In this document: positions 47,601 to 58,243 of the stretch, in pieces | How positions within the stretch are numbered: position 1 is the first letter of the stretch | How the letters are laid out: the number at the start of each line of letters is the position of its first letter | Assembly: GCA_948470475.1 (NCBI GenBank) | Contig: OX419347.1 | Location: 16,344,175 to 16,408,174, forward strand | Source of the DNA: Galaxea fascicularis | Lineage: Eukaryota > Cnidaria > Anthozoa > Scleractinia > Euphylliidae | Direction of reading: 5' to 3' | DNA length: 64,000 bases | Program-made: the position numbers and the translations under genes | The notes under the pieces: generated by a model | Told to the model about the DNA's origin: nothing | The model's input: only the letters and a program-made list of their open reading frames with translations | Databases searched by the model: none

Positions 47601-50600
47601 TATCTTTGTTCTGGTTTATGTTTAATGATAAATATTCAATAAAAATTGGACTACATGTAGTTAAGGACAGTATCTTTTACTTTAATTTATTACAGTTGCT
47701 TGCACTGGGGCTTTCATTTGGACGTGTTAAAAATGTGCTCCTGTTGAAAGCTAAGAAGCTGCATGAACCAACACAGGTTAGGAGTGAATTAATATTCATA
47801 TATGTAGATTGGAACTTTGATACAAGGAAGTGTTAAAAATTAATGTATAACATGGGTTCAAGTTTAAAGGCAAATAAAGCCATGTACGTAATAATATAAT
47901 GAGCGCCCTTAAAGACTACATAATGGATAGTATTTTAAAGTTCTGTTTTGCCTTCAGCGTCACTTGCATGATGACATGTACCATGAAATTCTAAAAATAC
48001 ATGCAAGCCTCAGGACTCTTTCAAAAGGCTTATATTAGTATGGGGCATACAAACAGAGGGAACTTTTTAAAGTAAGAAATTTGTGACCCTGAATTGGCTG
48101 GGTTTAGAATTAGAGCGTAATTTGTGTCAGGGGTTTTTCAGTGTTTAAACCTAAGGTAGCAGCGGGAATGGCATGGAGTAATTGATGGAGTTTGGGTCCA
48201 GGGTTCAGATCTAGGTACAGTGTTACTACCAAAGGGCAAAACTTCTAAATGTTAATTCTAAAGGAACAGCAGTAATCTTTCAGCACAGACACTACCAGTT
48301 GAATAATAAATAAATATTATGTTGCTCAGATACAAGGGATAAATATGTATTTGAATTCGATGGATTGTTATTAATTATTGCTTCAGTGGTTATTTAACAA
48401 ATCAAATGTGGTTTAGCGTTGTCTGTACTCTTATCGACAACGAGTATGCATCATCACAGTGGTCAAAATGTTGTGGACTCACGAGGCGCAGCCAAGTGAG
48501 TCCACAACAAATTTTGACCACTATGATGACGCATATCGTTGTCGATAAGAGTACAGACAACGCTAAACCACATTCGATTTGTTTTTTACCACAATATCAG
48601 CGTCAAAGAAAATTTATATTTCAGAGTGCAAGAGATGAAAAAGGCACTGCATGACAAGTTGACATGAGCAGCGTTGTCTGAACTCTTATCGACAATGGCG
48701 AATTAGCCAATGAAATTGCGAGATTTCTAACAGTTGTGGTAAAAAGTGTTTTGATCACAAGAGATGTTATGGCTAGAAAACTTCTATGATGTCGACACAG
48801 ATTTCTCGTAAACATGTTTGTGTACTTTCATGTGGGTGAGGATATGATTACACTTTTCAACCAGAGTGGATTAATTTTTCTGTTACATTTATGTCTTACA
48901 GGGTTTTATTGAGATGGAGGACAAACAGACTGCTGCAACCTTTCTTAGTTATTATGCTCATGCCACGCCCACAATAAGGTAAAATTGTACTGTCTGGAAG
49001 GAGTAACTATAGGTTTACCTTTTACATTGTTCTTCTAAAAATAGTGAATTATTTGACAGTAAGGTATGATTGCAAGGATAAAAATAAAATCAGTTGTGGT
49101 AATAATCAAATAATTGTTTATATTTGTGTCCTTACGTTTAGGGGACAGGCAGTGTATGTACAATATTCTAATCACCCAGAGTTGAAAACAGAACCATCAC
49201 AGCATTCTGCAGGGGTAAGCTTTGAATTTTCACCATGTACAGGGCTGTACCCTAGGGGCATCTGTCTCCCCTGACAACATTTACTTTTGAGCAACTGGGA
49301 AATATTAGTGCTGGGCTCCCTGGATTAAAAGGGTTTAGAAGTTTTATAGCACAGCCTTAACATATCCATGCCATGAAATTGCATTTCTTGTCTTTCTGCA
49401 CATCATGAATGGTGCACATACATGAACAGATCACAGATAATGACAATGTTTGAGCATTTTTTTCTCTAAAGTGAGAGCTGAAATATAGAAGGGTTTAAAA
49501 TTCTCAATACAACCAATGTGCAGAGCTCTCTTGATCATGCCACCACTCCTGCTATTCTGACATCTACAATATACAATAGTTGTAAGTTTCACATAATCCC
49601 CATTCTGTGTTTGTTTTAGAATCGGGGACGCAGGAGCTGACACGCCTTCAATCTGAACGCAATAACTCCCTTAACCATCAAGTAAATGAAAAGGGCAGCC
49701 CAAAAATCTCAGGGGTGTTCATCTCCATGTATGAATAATTTTTTGTGTCCTGTACTCTCCTATTTCTACAGTCAATGAAACCTTTTTGCAATTTTTGTTG
49801 TCTGCAGACATCCAAGATCATTGCAGCTGCCCAAGGAGACTATACCACAACTCCTTATACTGCTGATGGGCAGCAGGCTGCTGCAGCTGTTGCTGCTGCT
49901 GTAGCTAAAAATGTAGGGAAAAGTAATGTCATCAGAGCAGTTATTGAAAAGCTGTGGTATCCTATTACAGTGGAAGTCCTTTACAAGGTATGAGGGAGCA
50001 GACTTTTCATGCATGTCTTTTTCCTAACATATCCACTGTATCTAACATTGTGGATGTCGGGTCATTCCACCCACTATCAAGGTCATGACAATTTTTTTAC
50101 TGAGCTTCTAGATTAATAAGTGATGATAGGTTTGCAAGAAATGGTGCCATTTTTGATCTTGAAAGGGTAAAATATAATAATAATTAATAGTTGTACTTGA
50201 ATTTATTGGTTGATAGTGCTGCTGTTATTATTATTACCAGCTTCACTTTTGAAACACAAACTAGAAAGACCTCATTTTTTCAAGGATTTTGGTTTTTTAC
50301 AATGTAGTTCCAAGAACATGTGAAATGCGGGAAATTCAATTAGGGCAAGAAGGATTAATACACAAGGTTTTGAAGTGTTGCACTCAATCCATTAAGTGAA
50401 GTATTCACAATTAAAAGGTATTTACATGTAAGTCACACAAATGACTTGTTGTTGTTTTGTTCTGTCCTCTTCAGATTTTTTCAAGTCTGGGAACTATTTT
50501 AAGAATTGTCACTTTTACAAAAAAAGGTAAGTTATCTTATAGTTAATGGTAGCCTTAATTTAATTTGTAATTGAATCTCTTAAATTCACATACTGAAAAT

Positions 50601-53600
50601 AACATGCATATGGTGATCGGTCTACCTCCAGCTGATGGGAACCGCCAATCTGTGCATGTGGGCCCACTCTTTTGCTTACACAAGTACAAGAGTGTGAGGT
50701 ACACCTTACATTGTAATTTTGATTCTGTTTATTGAAGATTTCAATGTTGTTGTGACTTTTCAGACAAGTTTCAGGCCCTCATAGAATTCAGCGCCATTAG
50801 TGAAGCAGAACTGGCAAAATTGGTAAGAAATTTGTGTACATGTACAGTACACTTAACTGAAGCCATAACTATAACAAAATCAGTGGACTTAATTGATTAA
50901 TTTTAATCGTCCCAGGTTAAGCACTACACGTGAGAAGACAATAGACAAGTTGTTATGCCATACACACATTACACACATTTTACACACAATTTAGGCAATA
51001 GGCCATTTCCGAGTTCATGTCTGCCTTCTCTTCAAAGCGAGTCTAAGTGCGAAGTTTTTGTTATGAAAATCAGTTTTCATTCATATGTAAAGTAGAACTA
51101 ATTACCATCACAAAAACTTTGCACTTAGACTCGCTTTGAAGAGGAGGCAGACATGAACTCGGAAATGGCCTATTGCACACATTTTAGGTGTCAGACTGAT
51201 GAACAGTTGCGGCACGTAGATATATATTTTGGCAACTACTACAATTTGCAGTCTGTCCACTTTGAATACATGTACCTGGGTGATTTGAAAATATGCATTG
51301 TTAGATGCACTGCAATAAGGCAGTTATTCTTGGTGTTTTCCCAGAACTCAGTGTGATCAAAGTCTTTCTGTGCTATAACTGTACTGCTGCGCTTACTATT
51401 CACCCTTAAAGCCCTGACATCAACAATAATATTATTCTCTTAGTACAAGTTCAGAAAAGTTGAGTAAAATAATGTTTAATATGCAATACATGTATTTGTT
51501 TATGGACATTTACTATCAAACCTTCAAAGCATGGGTTATATGCCTTCCTAATGATTGGACATTGACTGATTATGTTTCCAAGAGGTCTGATTAATTCTAA
51601 AATTAATATTTTGTTTCAGGGAGACTGAGTTTATGTACTCTCTGGCCCTGTTGCTAACAATGAGTAGTACAGTAATAATTTTGGAAAAATCATAGAATGA
51701 AAAAGTTCTAGAAAACTCTGCAATAATCATACTCAGTCAAACTTAAGTTTTGTCGTGACAGATTTCTTTCCTAGCCCCAAAAAATATTTCTAGCACTGCG
51801 CACATGTATAATATCATCTAGCACCATTCACTCAAACAACTTACAGTGTATCCTCTTTTTAGACACTTGATGGTCAAAACATATACAATGGATGCTGCAC
51901 CCTTCATCTAGATTACTCCAAGTTGACTACACTCACTGTCAAGTACAACAATGACAAGAGCAAGTAAGTTTGTTACTGTGTGCTTTTGCATTTGGCATTC
52001 TGTCTCTCAAATGGGTGGTTCTGTGAAAATATCCATATCCCCCATGGATGGTTTTGGGTTTGCACCAGGGGCTCCAAGGGCAGAGTTGATGGACAGGTAC
52101 TGCCTGTTAGCTCCATATTTTCTTTAAAAGCCTTTGCTTTTGCCACCCAACTCCCTCTTGGAATTTCCATTGACCCATTGTGGGTCAGGTATGGATATTT
52201 TCTGTATCTGTATGGGTTGTTGGATTATAAAGAGATAATTCTAGTACAGAGACAGAAGTGATGTTTGCTGATGAGAGATGGTAGAAGGAAGAGTTATGTG
52301 AAAGCTTTATATGCTCACCTGCAATTAACCTGAAAATTAGCACTAAAAATTCTGTCCTTGTACAGTGCTGTGCTTAACATGAATTGTGTTGGTGGGAAGA
52401 ATACCTCTTTCACTTTCTCTTTTTGCAGAGATTACACACGGCCTGACCTTCCATCAGGACCAAATGAAACTCCTTTTCCTGGAGCTGACATTGCTGGATT
52501 AGCTGCTCTTGGTATGACACTCCAACAATTTTAATTTCTAATACATCTTGTTACATTTAATTTTGACTTCAAGATGTTATTGTCAGGAAATACACTGTAT
52601 GATGTTATAGTCAAATTTGGAAAAGACAATAATATTATTGTCTTTTCCAAATTTAAATATATTAGTTATTATCAGTGAGGTGTAATCATGATACTTTATT
52701 TTATCTACGTTGTATCAGTAAAAATCAGGGGTTTTTAGCCTGGTGAACAAGTGACAGTGCAAATCTGTTTTTTATAGCTAGCTCATCCATCATTCATTAA
52801 TATTTTATTTTTTGTTTGTTTGTTTATTCATCAGCCGGGACTGCTGGTGGTGGTGCAAGCCTCATGGGAGCTCCTGCGTTGTTGAGTCTTCTTCCGCAAG
52901 GTGGATTACTCCAAGCAAGTAAGGAATAAGTCACAATACATACAGTGTACTGTGTATAAGTTAATATTGTTACTGAACTGCTGTTACAACTGAGAAAGTC
53001 TGTATTAGGGAAAATTTCATTGAAATTCTTCATATACATGTACCAAGTGTGTAACTGGTCAGTGTTCCAGACAAGTAGCAGGTCTCAGATCAAAAATCTT
53101 AGGAAAATATATAATACATGTCATTTGATGGGAGCAATGGTAATTTGACCCATTACAGTGTAGAATTCCATGTTCTTACCACCTGTAAAAAGAGAGAAAA
53201 AGAAAGAAAGAGCATGGGGCCAATACTTTGTTATAAATTCTGCCTTAGTTTAAAGCATTTTGCATCCCCTCTTGTTTAAGCAGTAGTTATGATAGATTGG
53301 TTTCTTTCCAGACTTCCTGGCTGCTGCTGGTGGTCGCGGTGCTGTCGGGATGGGAGGGACACCTGTGGTGTTGGTCAGCAACTTGAATGAAGAGGTGAGA
53401 AAGTCTTGGTGTTTAGACTAGAATTGCTGCATTGACAAATACAGTTAATGGATAAAGTTTCGGTTGATTTCCTCCCTGTCTTAATAATTACAGTATTATT
53501 ATGGTCTGAAATAGGATGTAGATTTTGACTGTTTGGTTTCTTATTATTAATTTGCCTTTGCAAGTATATTCCTTTCCTCTGTAATTCAAGGGATAAATGA

Positions 53601-56600
53601 CATAGTTTTAAGCTAGCATCTTCTACATGTACCAGTCAAGGGTAGGATTTTGTAAAATTGATCAATTGGACCCAAACAGCAGACTTTCACATTTCCAAAT
53701 GTACTGGTTTTAAAATGTCTTGAATTATGCACATTCAAGGCAAATCTTTATCTTCTTCATTCAAAATATGGTGTCACACTTCCATGCTTTAATTCTAATT
53801 CTTTGGAAGAGCATTAAATTTTAAACCGTCATTGAATCATGTAATGTCACTGTAAACAAGACCATCCTTTCAAAGTTAAAAGGTTTCAGTGGTGTCACCT
53901 GGTTTTTTCTGGTTCACTGATCAATACATGTATTGGAAAGAGGTCTTTCATGTTCATTTCTGTGGGTATTTTTTGTTTTCTTCTGTCAGCTTCAAAGTAA
54001 CTCCCATATTATTTTAATTTCCCTATTTTTTATTTCATGCTTTAACCTCTTTCCTTCTCTTATAGCTTTGAATAACCCTTCTGCTCCTGTGATTGAAATC
54101 CAGACTCAAACTACTTAGCTATAACTTTTCAGTATTTGGATAAACTGTTTTCGTCTTGCTGCTAAAACAGCATCTTTATGAACTGTTCATTTTTTTTTCT
54201 GTTCATTTCTTACTATTGTTGCATGTGTAAATCATGTTCCTCAAAGTAAACTCGGCTTCAGGAGTGGAAGGGTTACTTGCATCCTCATATTTCCAAAGAC
54301 AGCCTTACTCATCTTATGTTTGTTTCCTTCTCTCTCCCATTATGCTGTTTGCGGCGCTGACTGATGTGTCTACGCCCTTCTCTCTCTCGCTGTCCACTCC
54401 AATCTGCTCACGTCCTTTGGAATCCATTCTCTAGAAGATAAACTGTGACATGCTATTCACTCTGTTTGGTACGTCTCTTCTCCGAGTCTCTTTCAACATC
54501 CAAAGCCTTTCTTTGTCATTTTGTTTCCATGGTTAAAGAAGTGTGGTTGGGTTAACAGCATTTTATTCAGTGATTATCATGTTATGTTTTAGTTTTATTT
54601 TTGTTTTGTTGTTAACATTTTTGGCATTTTCATCAAAGAACTAATGCTTCTAACTTTCTTTCTGAATTGTTCTTGAAGACTTAACCTGGCATAGATCTTT
54701 GTAATGCGGTGGAAAAAAATTTCAACATGAAACAGCATCTGCAATTTCTAGTGATTGCTTAGAGCTATTTACTTGCTCTTGTTCTTGAACCCTTACAAAT
54801 TTATTTTGAATGCAATTCACCCTCCTTTTCAATCATTTTGTTTGCTATTTTGCAAAATAATGCTTCTGCCAGAGGCGGGAGATGAGATCCTGGAAAAAAT
54901 CATGTTTCCAAAGTCCTGCTTTTCAATACAAGAGCTGCACAAAACCCAAGCATTAATTATTATAATTACTTTTAATGCAAATGGCAACTATGTTTGCAAA
55001 ATATGAAAGAATTCCAAACCTCCTTGGGCTTGTGCTTGTGGTAGTAGGTATTCAACAAGTGCTTAATGCGAAAGCCTTGAAAAACATCAACATAGTTGAA
55101 CGCTAAGTTAGTTAAGGTAGTTTCTATGCACACAAGTTGTACTCTATCAACAGTTACATGTACATGCACTTAACACCTTTTTTCCAGAGCATTTAGGAGT
55201 GGAATATTTTTTGGTGTAACATTTCTAAAGAATTGTATTGCAAAGATCACATGTTTTAATCCATAACATTGTACTTGGTAATTTGCTGTGGACTTTAGAA
55301 GTAAGAAGGTGGTGTTTGCAATCTCCTCATCACAGGTGTGTATGGTGATGTAGTTCGTGTTAAGATTCTCTTCAACAAGAAGGACACTGCACTCATTCAG
55401 TTCAACCATGCACAACAGGCTCAAACAGGTATGTTCATGAAACAAGCCAGCTCTCCTCCCTCTGAAGAAAATACTTCAGCAACTCTCTCTCCCAAAGCCT
55501 GTCTGTGTGCTGAGCTTCACAAGGACATTGAAGTTGTACTGTAGGTGCTGAAGGAAGATTAAAATAGTGCCAGATATCTTATGAAAGATCAGTGTGGAAA
55601 AGTAGCACTGGCTAGAACAACAGTGTGAGGAACAATACGTTTTCAGGGTAGTGCATTTTTATGTCTTCTGTTTCTTGACCAGGTTGATTAAATTTCTTCC
55701 ATAGCTATAACACATTTGAGTGGAGTTAGAGTTTATGAAAAAGAGATAAAAGTCACAGCATCAAAACACAACTCAGTCTCGATGCCAAAAGAGGGAGATG
55801 TAAGTACCCATTTGTACAGCACTGTGTGGTTGATTAAAATAACTGTATTGAAAATAAAACCAACATCAATTTTATGTGGGTTACACTTTGTCTGATGTGA
55901 GTTCTAAGACCATGAGGAACAATCATTCGGTTGTTCAGTACTAGGTGTGAGTTTGGCCAGCCACTAAGGAATTTCTATTGTCTTCCTAAACCTTAAAATC
56001 AAAATTCAAATTCTCATTTGTTGCACCCACACATTTCCTATAGAAGAAGTAGGGAGAAATTGTGAAAATATCAAAGAAATTCATTTTGTGATCCTGTCCT
56101 TAATTCTCGTGACCACTCTGTTTTATAAAGCATTGATGTTACAAGGAGAATTTTGAGGCTGATCACTCTTAGGGTTGAAAGAGTAAAAGGGTAATGACAT
56201 AAACTACTGGTGGCAACTTTCTGTGCACTTGCCTTCCATCAAGGTTATTTTTAACATGCCATTCATTTTGAAACTTCACTTAGAACATGTCACTGTTACA
56301 TAGTTAATACTTCTGGTGTTAAACCTGTATGTTGGCTTTGAAAACTGAAAGCCGACTTTCATTTTAGCTATTGTATGTATTACATGGGTTATGTACTGAA
56401 AACCTGTCTTATGGGTTTGTTTTTTTGTTTTGCAGGAAAACAATTTAACGAAGGATTTTACAAATTCACCTCTGCATCGCTTCAAGAAACCAGGATCAAA
56501 AAACTTTCAGAATATTTTCCCACCCAACAGAACACTTCACTTGTCCAATATTCCGTAAGTGTAACTTGAAATTAAAATATATTCTGACTTTTGGTCATCT

Positions 56601-58081
56601 GTTTAAGGTACTTGTCACCGGTATGTACAATATTTGTATCTGGTCTGTGTTGGTAATGTTCAGACTCAGAAATTTCATGCAATTTGCAGGGAATCGACAA
56701 CAGAAGAAGAACTAATAGATGCTTTTAATGATGTTGGGACTGTAACAGAATTCCGTTTCTTTCCGTAAGTACTAAAACAACATGTTTTTTAAATCTTGTA
56801 ACTCGAATAAATGAAGGAAATTTTTGTGGACTATGTTTGTGTGAGCAGGTTTATTATTTTTTGTGGATTGCCACACAACTAAAATAAGTGATACAGTAAT
56901 GGGATTGGCTAATCAATACAAGTAACCAATGTGCAGTGGAAAATTTATACGCAGAAGTTCATGTAATGGAGAACCCTACATTTACCACTTGGTAAATGTA
57001 GGGTTCACCATTACATGAACTTCTGCGAATAAATTTTCCACGCATGCATCACGCATGCATGGAAAAATTGCATGTGCATTTGTTGCACCACTTTTGTCTA
57101 TTTATTTTTACATGCATTTTGCTCATGTAACAACACATGTTAATTGAAAGCAATATGGCAGATGTACTTGCTTGATATGTGTGTTATGCTTCTGTCCCTC
57201 TGCCCAGTACTGTATATAATTTTTTGATAATTGGTGCTTTTGTGTCTGTCTTCTAAATTGATTTTGATTACAGGAAAGACCGTAAGATGGCTCTGGTAAC
57301 GATGGGGTCAACAGAAGAGGCCATTGATGGACTTATTGTAAGTGCTGAGATGTAATGTTCTCATTAATCCCTTATCATCTTTTAACTGACCACCATATAA
57401 CTTCTCCTTATCATATCATTGGTTTGTTAATAACACAGGGCATGAGAATACAGGAATTGATCACCAGGGATTAGTTGAAAATGTCAGCGCTTTTTGTGTT
57501 AACTTAACAAGCCACAGAAATTTTTGTACTAACAAAAACCCAAAATAGCAATCCTGTTTTGCGAAATCACACAAAGATTGATGGTCAGAATGGGCTCCTG
57601 ATTTCATGTTTTGTCATTGTGTACAGCAAAAACTACTGTAAATCAAAATGTAAAATGTTTTCCTTTCAAGAATTAATTGACCTCTTTTGTTTGGCATTCA
57701 TAGATCACTGTATTTAATTGTTTGTTTTGATTTACCAAAATGTTGACCGTAAGATGTACAATGTTATACCCATGTAACAGCCCCTTCAATCTGAATTTCA
57801 ACTTGATTTACCGGTGTTACCTATGGGTATGGTTTACTCGTATTACCCATGTAACAGCCCCTTCAGTCTGAATTTCAACTTGATTTACCGGTGTTTACCT
57901 ATGTGTATGGTTTACTCGTATTACCCATGTAGCAGCCCCTCCAATATGAATTTCAACTTGATTTAAGTGCATGGTTTACTCACTACATCATTTCGTCCTT
58001 TTCAAACAGAAAATGCACAACTACAAAATCACAGAGTCAAATCACCTTAGAGTGTCATTTGCCAAGACCAGGACACTGTGA
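44658..58081 (+). CDS. Polypyrimidine tract-binding protein (PTBP1/2/3 family), 21 exons, complete
   Basis: This is a nuclear splicing repressor that binds CU-rich RNA with four RRMs. The exons are 44658-44708, 46525-46555, 46692-46714, 47149-47220, 47696-47776, 48902-48978, 49142-49214, 49808-49987, 50475-50526, 50764-50822, 51863-51963, 52429-52511, 52835-52918, 53312-53394, 54435-54468, 55336-55428, 55705-55799, 56436-56554, 56690-56764, 57274-57337 and 58010-58081. They sum to 1,602 nt, 533 residues plus stop, close to the vertebrate length. All phases join. The N-terminus starts MTSVAALAG and has GTKR and, further on, DQKK, resembling the split nuclear localisation signal of the family. 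RRMs lie near residues 43-125, 177-260, 339-420 and 456-533. The family is normally several paralogues in vertebrates; only one copy is seen here. Confidence 0.95.
44709..46524. other. First intron of the PTBP gene, no features seen
   Basis: The 1.8-kb intron after the first coding exon has no recognised exon or element. An 87-codon open frame at 44791-45054 begins in it, but nothing in its sequence or codon use supports a real gene. Confidence 0.5.
47149..49214 (+). CDS. PTBP RRM1 exons
   Basis: Four exons encode RRM1: RNP2-like VIHVRNVP, helix, then [10 protein letters not shown] and the RNP1-like GFIEME, ending in [13 protein letters not shown], a hallmark of PTB RRM1. Between beta 2 and beta 3 the coral protein has a few more residues (AKKLHEPTQ) than the vertebrate protein. 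These residues sit at the exon 5/6 boundary and come from the 3' end of exon 47696-47776. Confidence 0.9.
48404..48574. repeat. Palindromic repeat in a PTBP intron
   Basis: AAATGTGGTTTAGCGTTGTC and its inverse frame a nearly perfect foldback of about 80 bp per arm, with a 10-base loop near 48490. Part of one arm recurs near 48673. It would form a long hairpin in the pre-mRNA. Confidence 0.7.
49808..51963 (+). CDS. PTBP Ala-rich linker and RRM2 exons
   Basis: Exon 49808-49987 (180 nt) carries an Ala/Gln-rich linker and then [14 protein letters not shown], the start of RRM2. Exons 50475-50526, 50764-50822 and 51863-51963 complete it with [37 protein letters not shown] and [15 protein letters not shown]2 carries an added fifth beta strand and the Raver-binding face; the TVKYNND extension corresponds to it. 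Confidence 0.93.
50995..51176. repeat. Foldback MITE in a PTBP intron
   Basis: GCAATAGGCCATTTCCGAG at the left and the inverse CTCGGAAATGGCCTATTGC at the right, with about 70 bp arms. It has no coding capacity. Confidence 0.7.
52613..52654. repeat. Perfect hairpin in a PTBP intron
   Basis: AAATTTGGAAAAGACAATAA is followed at once by its inverse complement, forming a 42-bp perfect palindrome. Confidence 0.7.
53312..55799 (+). CDS. PTBP RRM3 exons
   Basis: RRM3 is built from exons 53312-53394 (ending [12 protein letters not shown]), the 34-nt exon, 55336-55428 ([20 protein letters not shown]) and 55705-55799 ([19 protein letters not shown]). The order and motifs follow the vertebrate protein closely. 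The upstream intron (53395-54434) and downstream intron (54469-55335) have no other coding exon that I could find. Confidence 0.93.
54435..54468 (+). CDS. 34-nt regulated PTBP exon (equivalent of mammalian PTBP1 exon 11 / PTBP2 exon 10)
   Basis: The exon reads [12 protein letters not shown] across the RRM3 helix 1 and is exactly 34 nt (phase 0 in, phase 1 out). The acceptor is CATTCTCTAG and the donor GTACGT. The mammalian exon at this position is also 34 nt, and its skipping shifts the frame and sends the mRNA to nonsense-mediated decay. Pyrimidine tracts flank it: 54323-54338, 54375-54388 and 54471-54482, with UCUU and CUCUCU cores, the sequence PTB itself binds. Autoregulation is therefore likely but inferred. 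Confidence 0.88.
56436..58081 (+). CDS. PTBP RRM4 exons and stop
   Basis: Exon 56436-56554 carries the RRM3-RRM4 linker ([20 protein letters not shown], nearly invariant in the family) and RTLHLSNIP. Exons 56690-56764, 57274-57337 and 58010-58081 complete RRM4 ([38 protein letters not shown]) and end with TGA at 58079-58081. The 672-nt intron before the last exon holds a tandem repeat of about 77 bp. Confidence 0.95.
56936..57041. repeat. Foldback repeat in a PTBP intron
   Basis: GTGGAAAATTTATACGCAGA pairs with the inverse near 57020-57041, and the centre is ACCCTACATTTACC / GGTAAATGTAGGGT. Arms are about 48 bp. Confidence 0.65.
57768..57982. repeat. Tandem repeat of about 77 bp, nearly three copies
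   Basis: Each unit begins ACCCATGTAACAGCCCCT and contains GAATTTCAACTTGATTTA and GGTTTACTC. The third copy is shortened. It lies just upstream of the last PTBP exon. Confidence 0.7.
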
Positions 58082-58237
58082 GCGGTTTCATCTGAAGGAA
58101 CCTACATTTGCGTGTATCTTTCTCATCACTTTGCCTTGCCTTTCCTCTTTCATATGCAACATTCTTTGCGATAACTTAGGTATAGTTCAAATCAGACAGA
58201 TGTCTGATGCCTGCACTTGGTAACAGGTCATTCAATC

Positions 58238-58243
58238 AATAAA
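58238..58243 (+). terminator. Possible poly(A) signal of the PTBP gene
   Basis: AATAAA lies 157 bp after the stop codon, in A/T-rich sequence. It is the first canonical hexamer I see downstream of the stop. The real 3' end may be further on, since several A/T-rich stretches follow up to about 58800. Confidence 0.45.

Noticed and set aside
54066..54118. Possible alternative PTBP acceptor (CCTTCTCTTATAG) in the intron before the 34-nt exon
   Set aside because: It has a good pyrimidine tract, but phase 0 reads a stop at the second codon and no homologous residues follow. It could act as a decoy, but nothing proves it.
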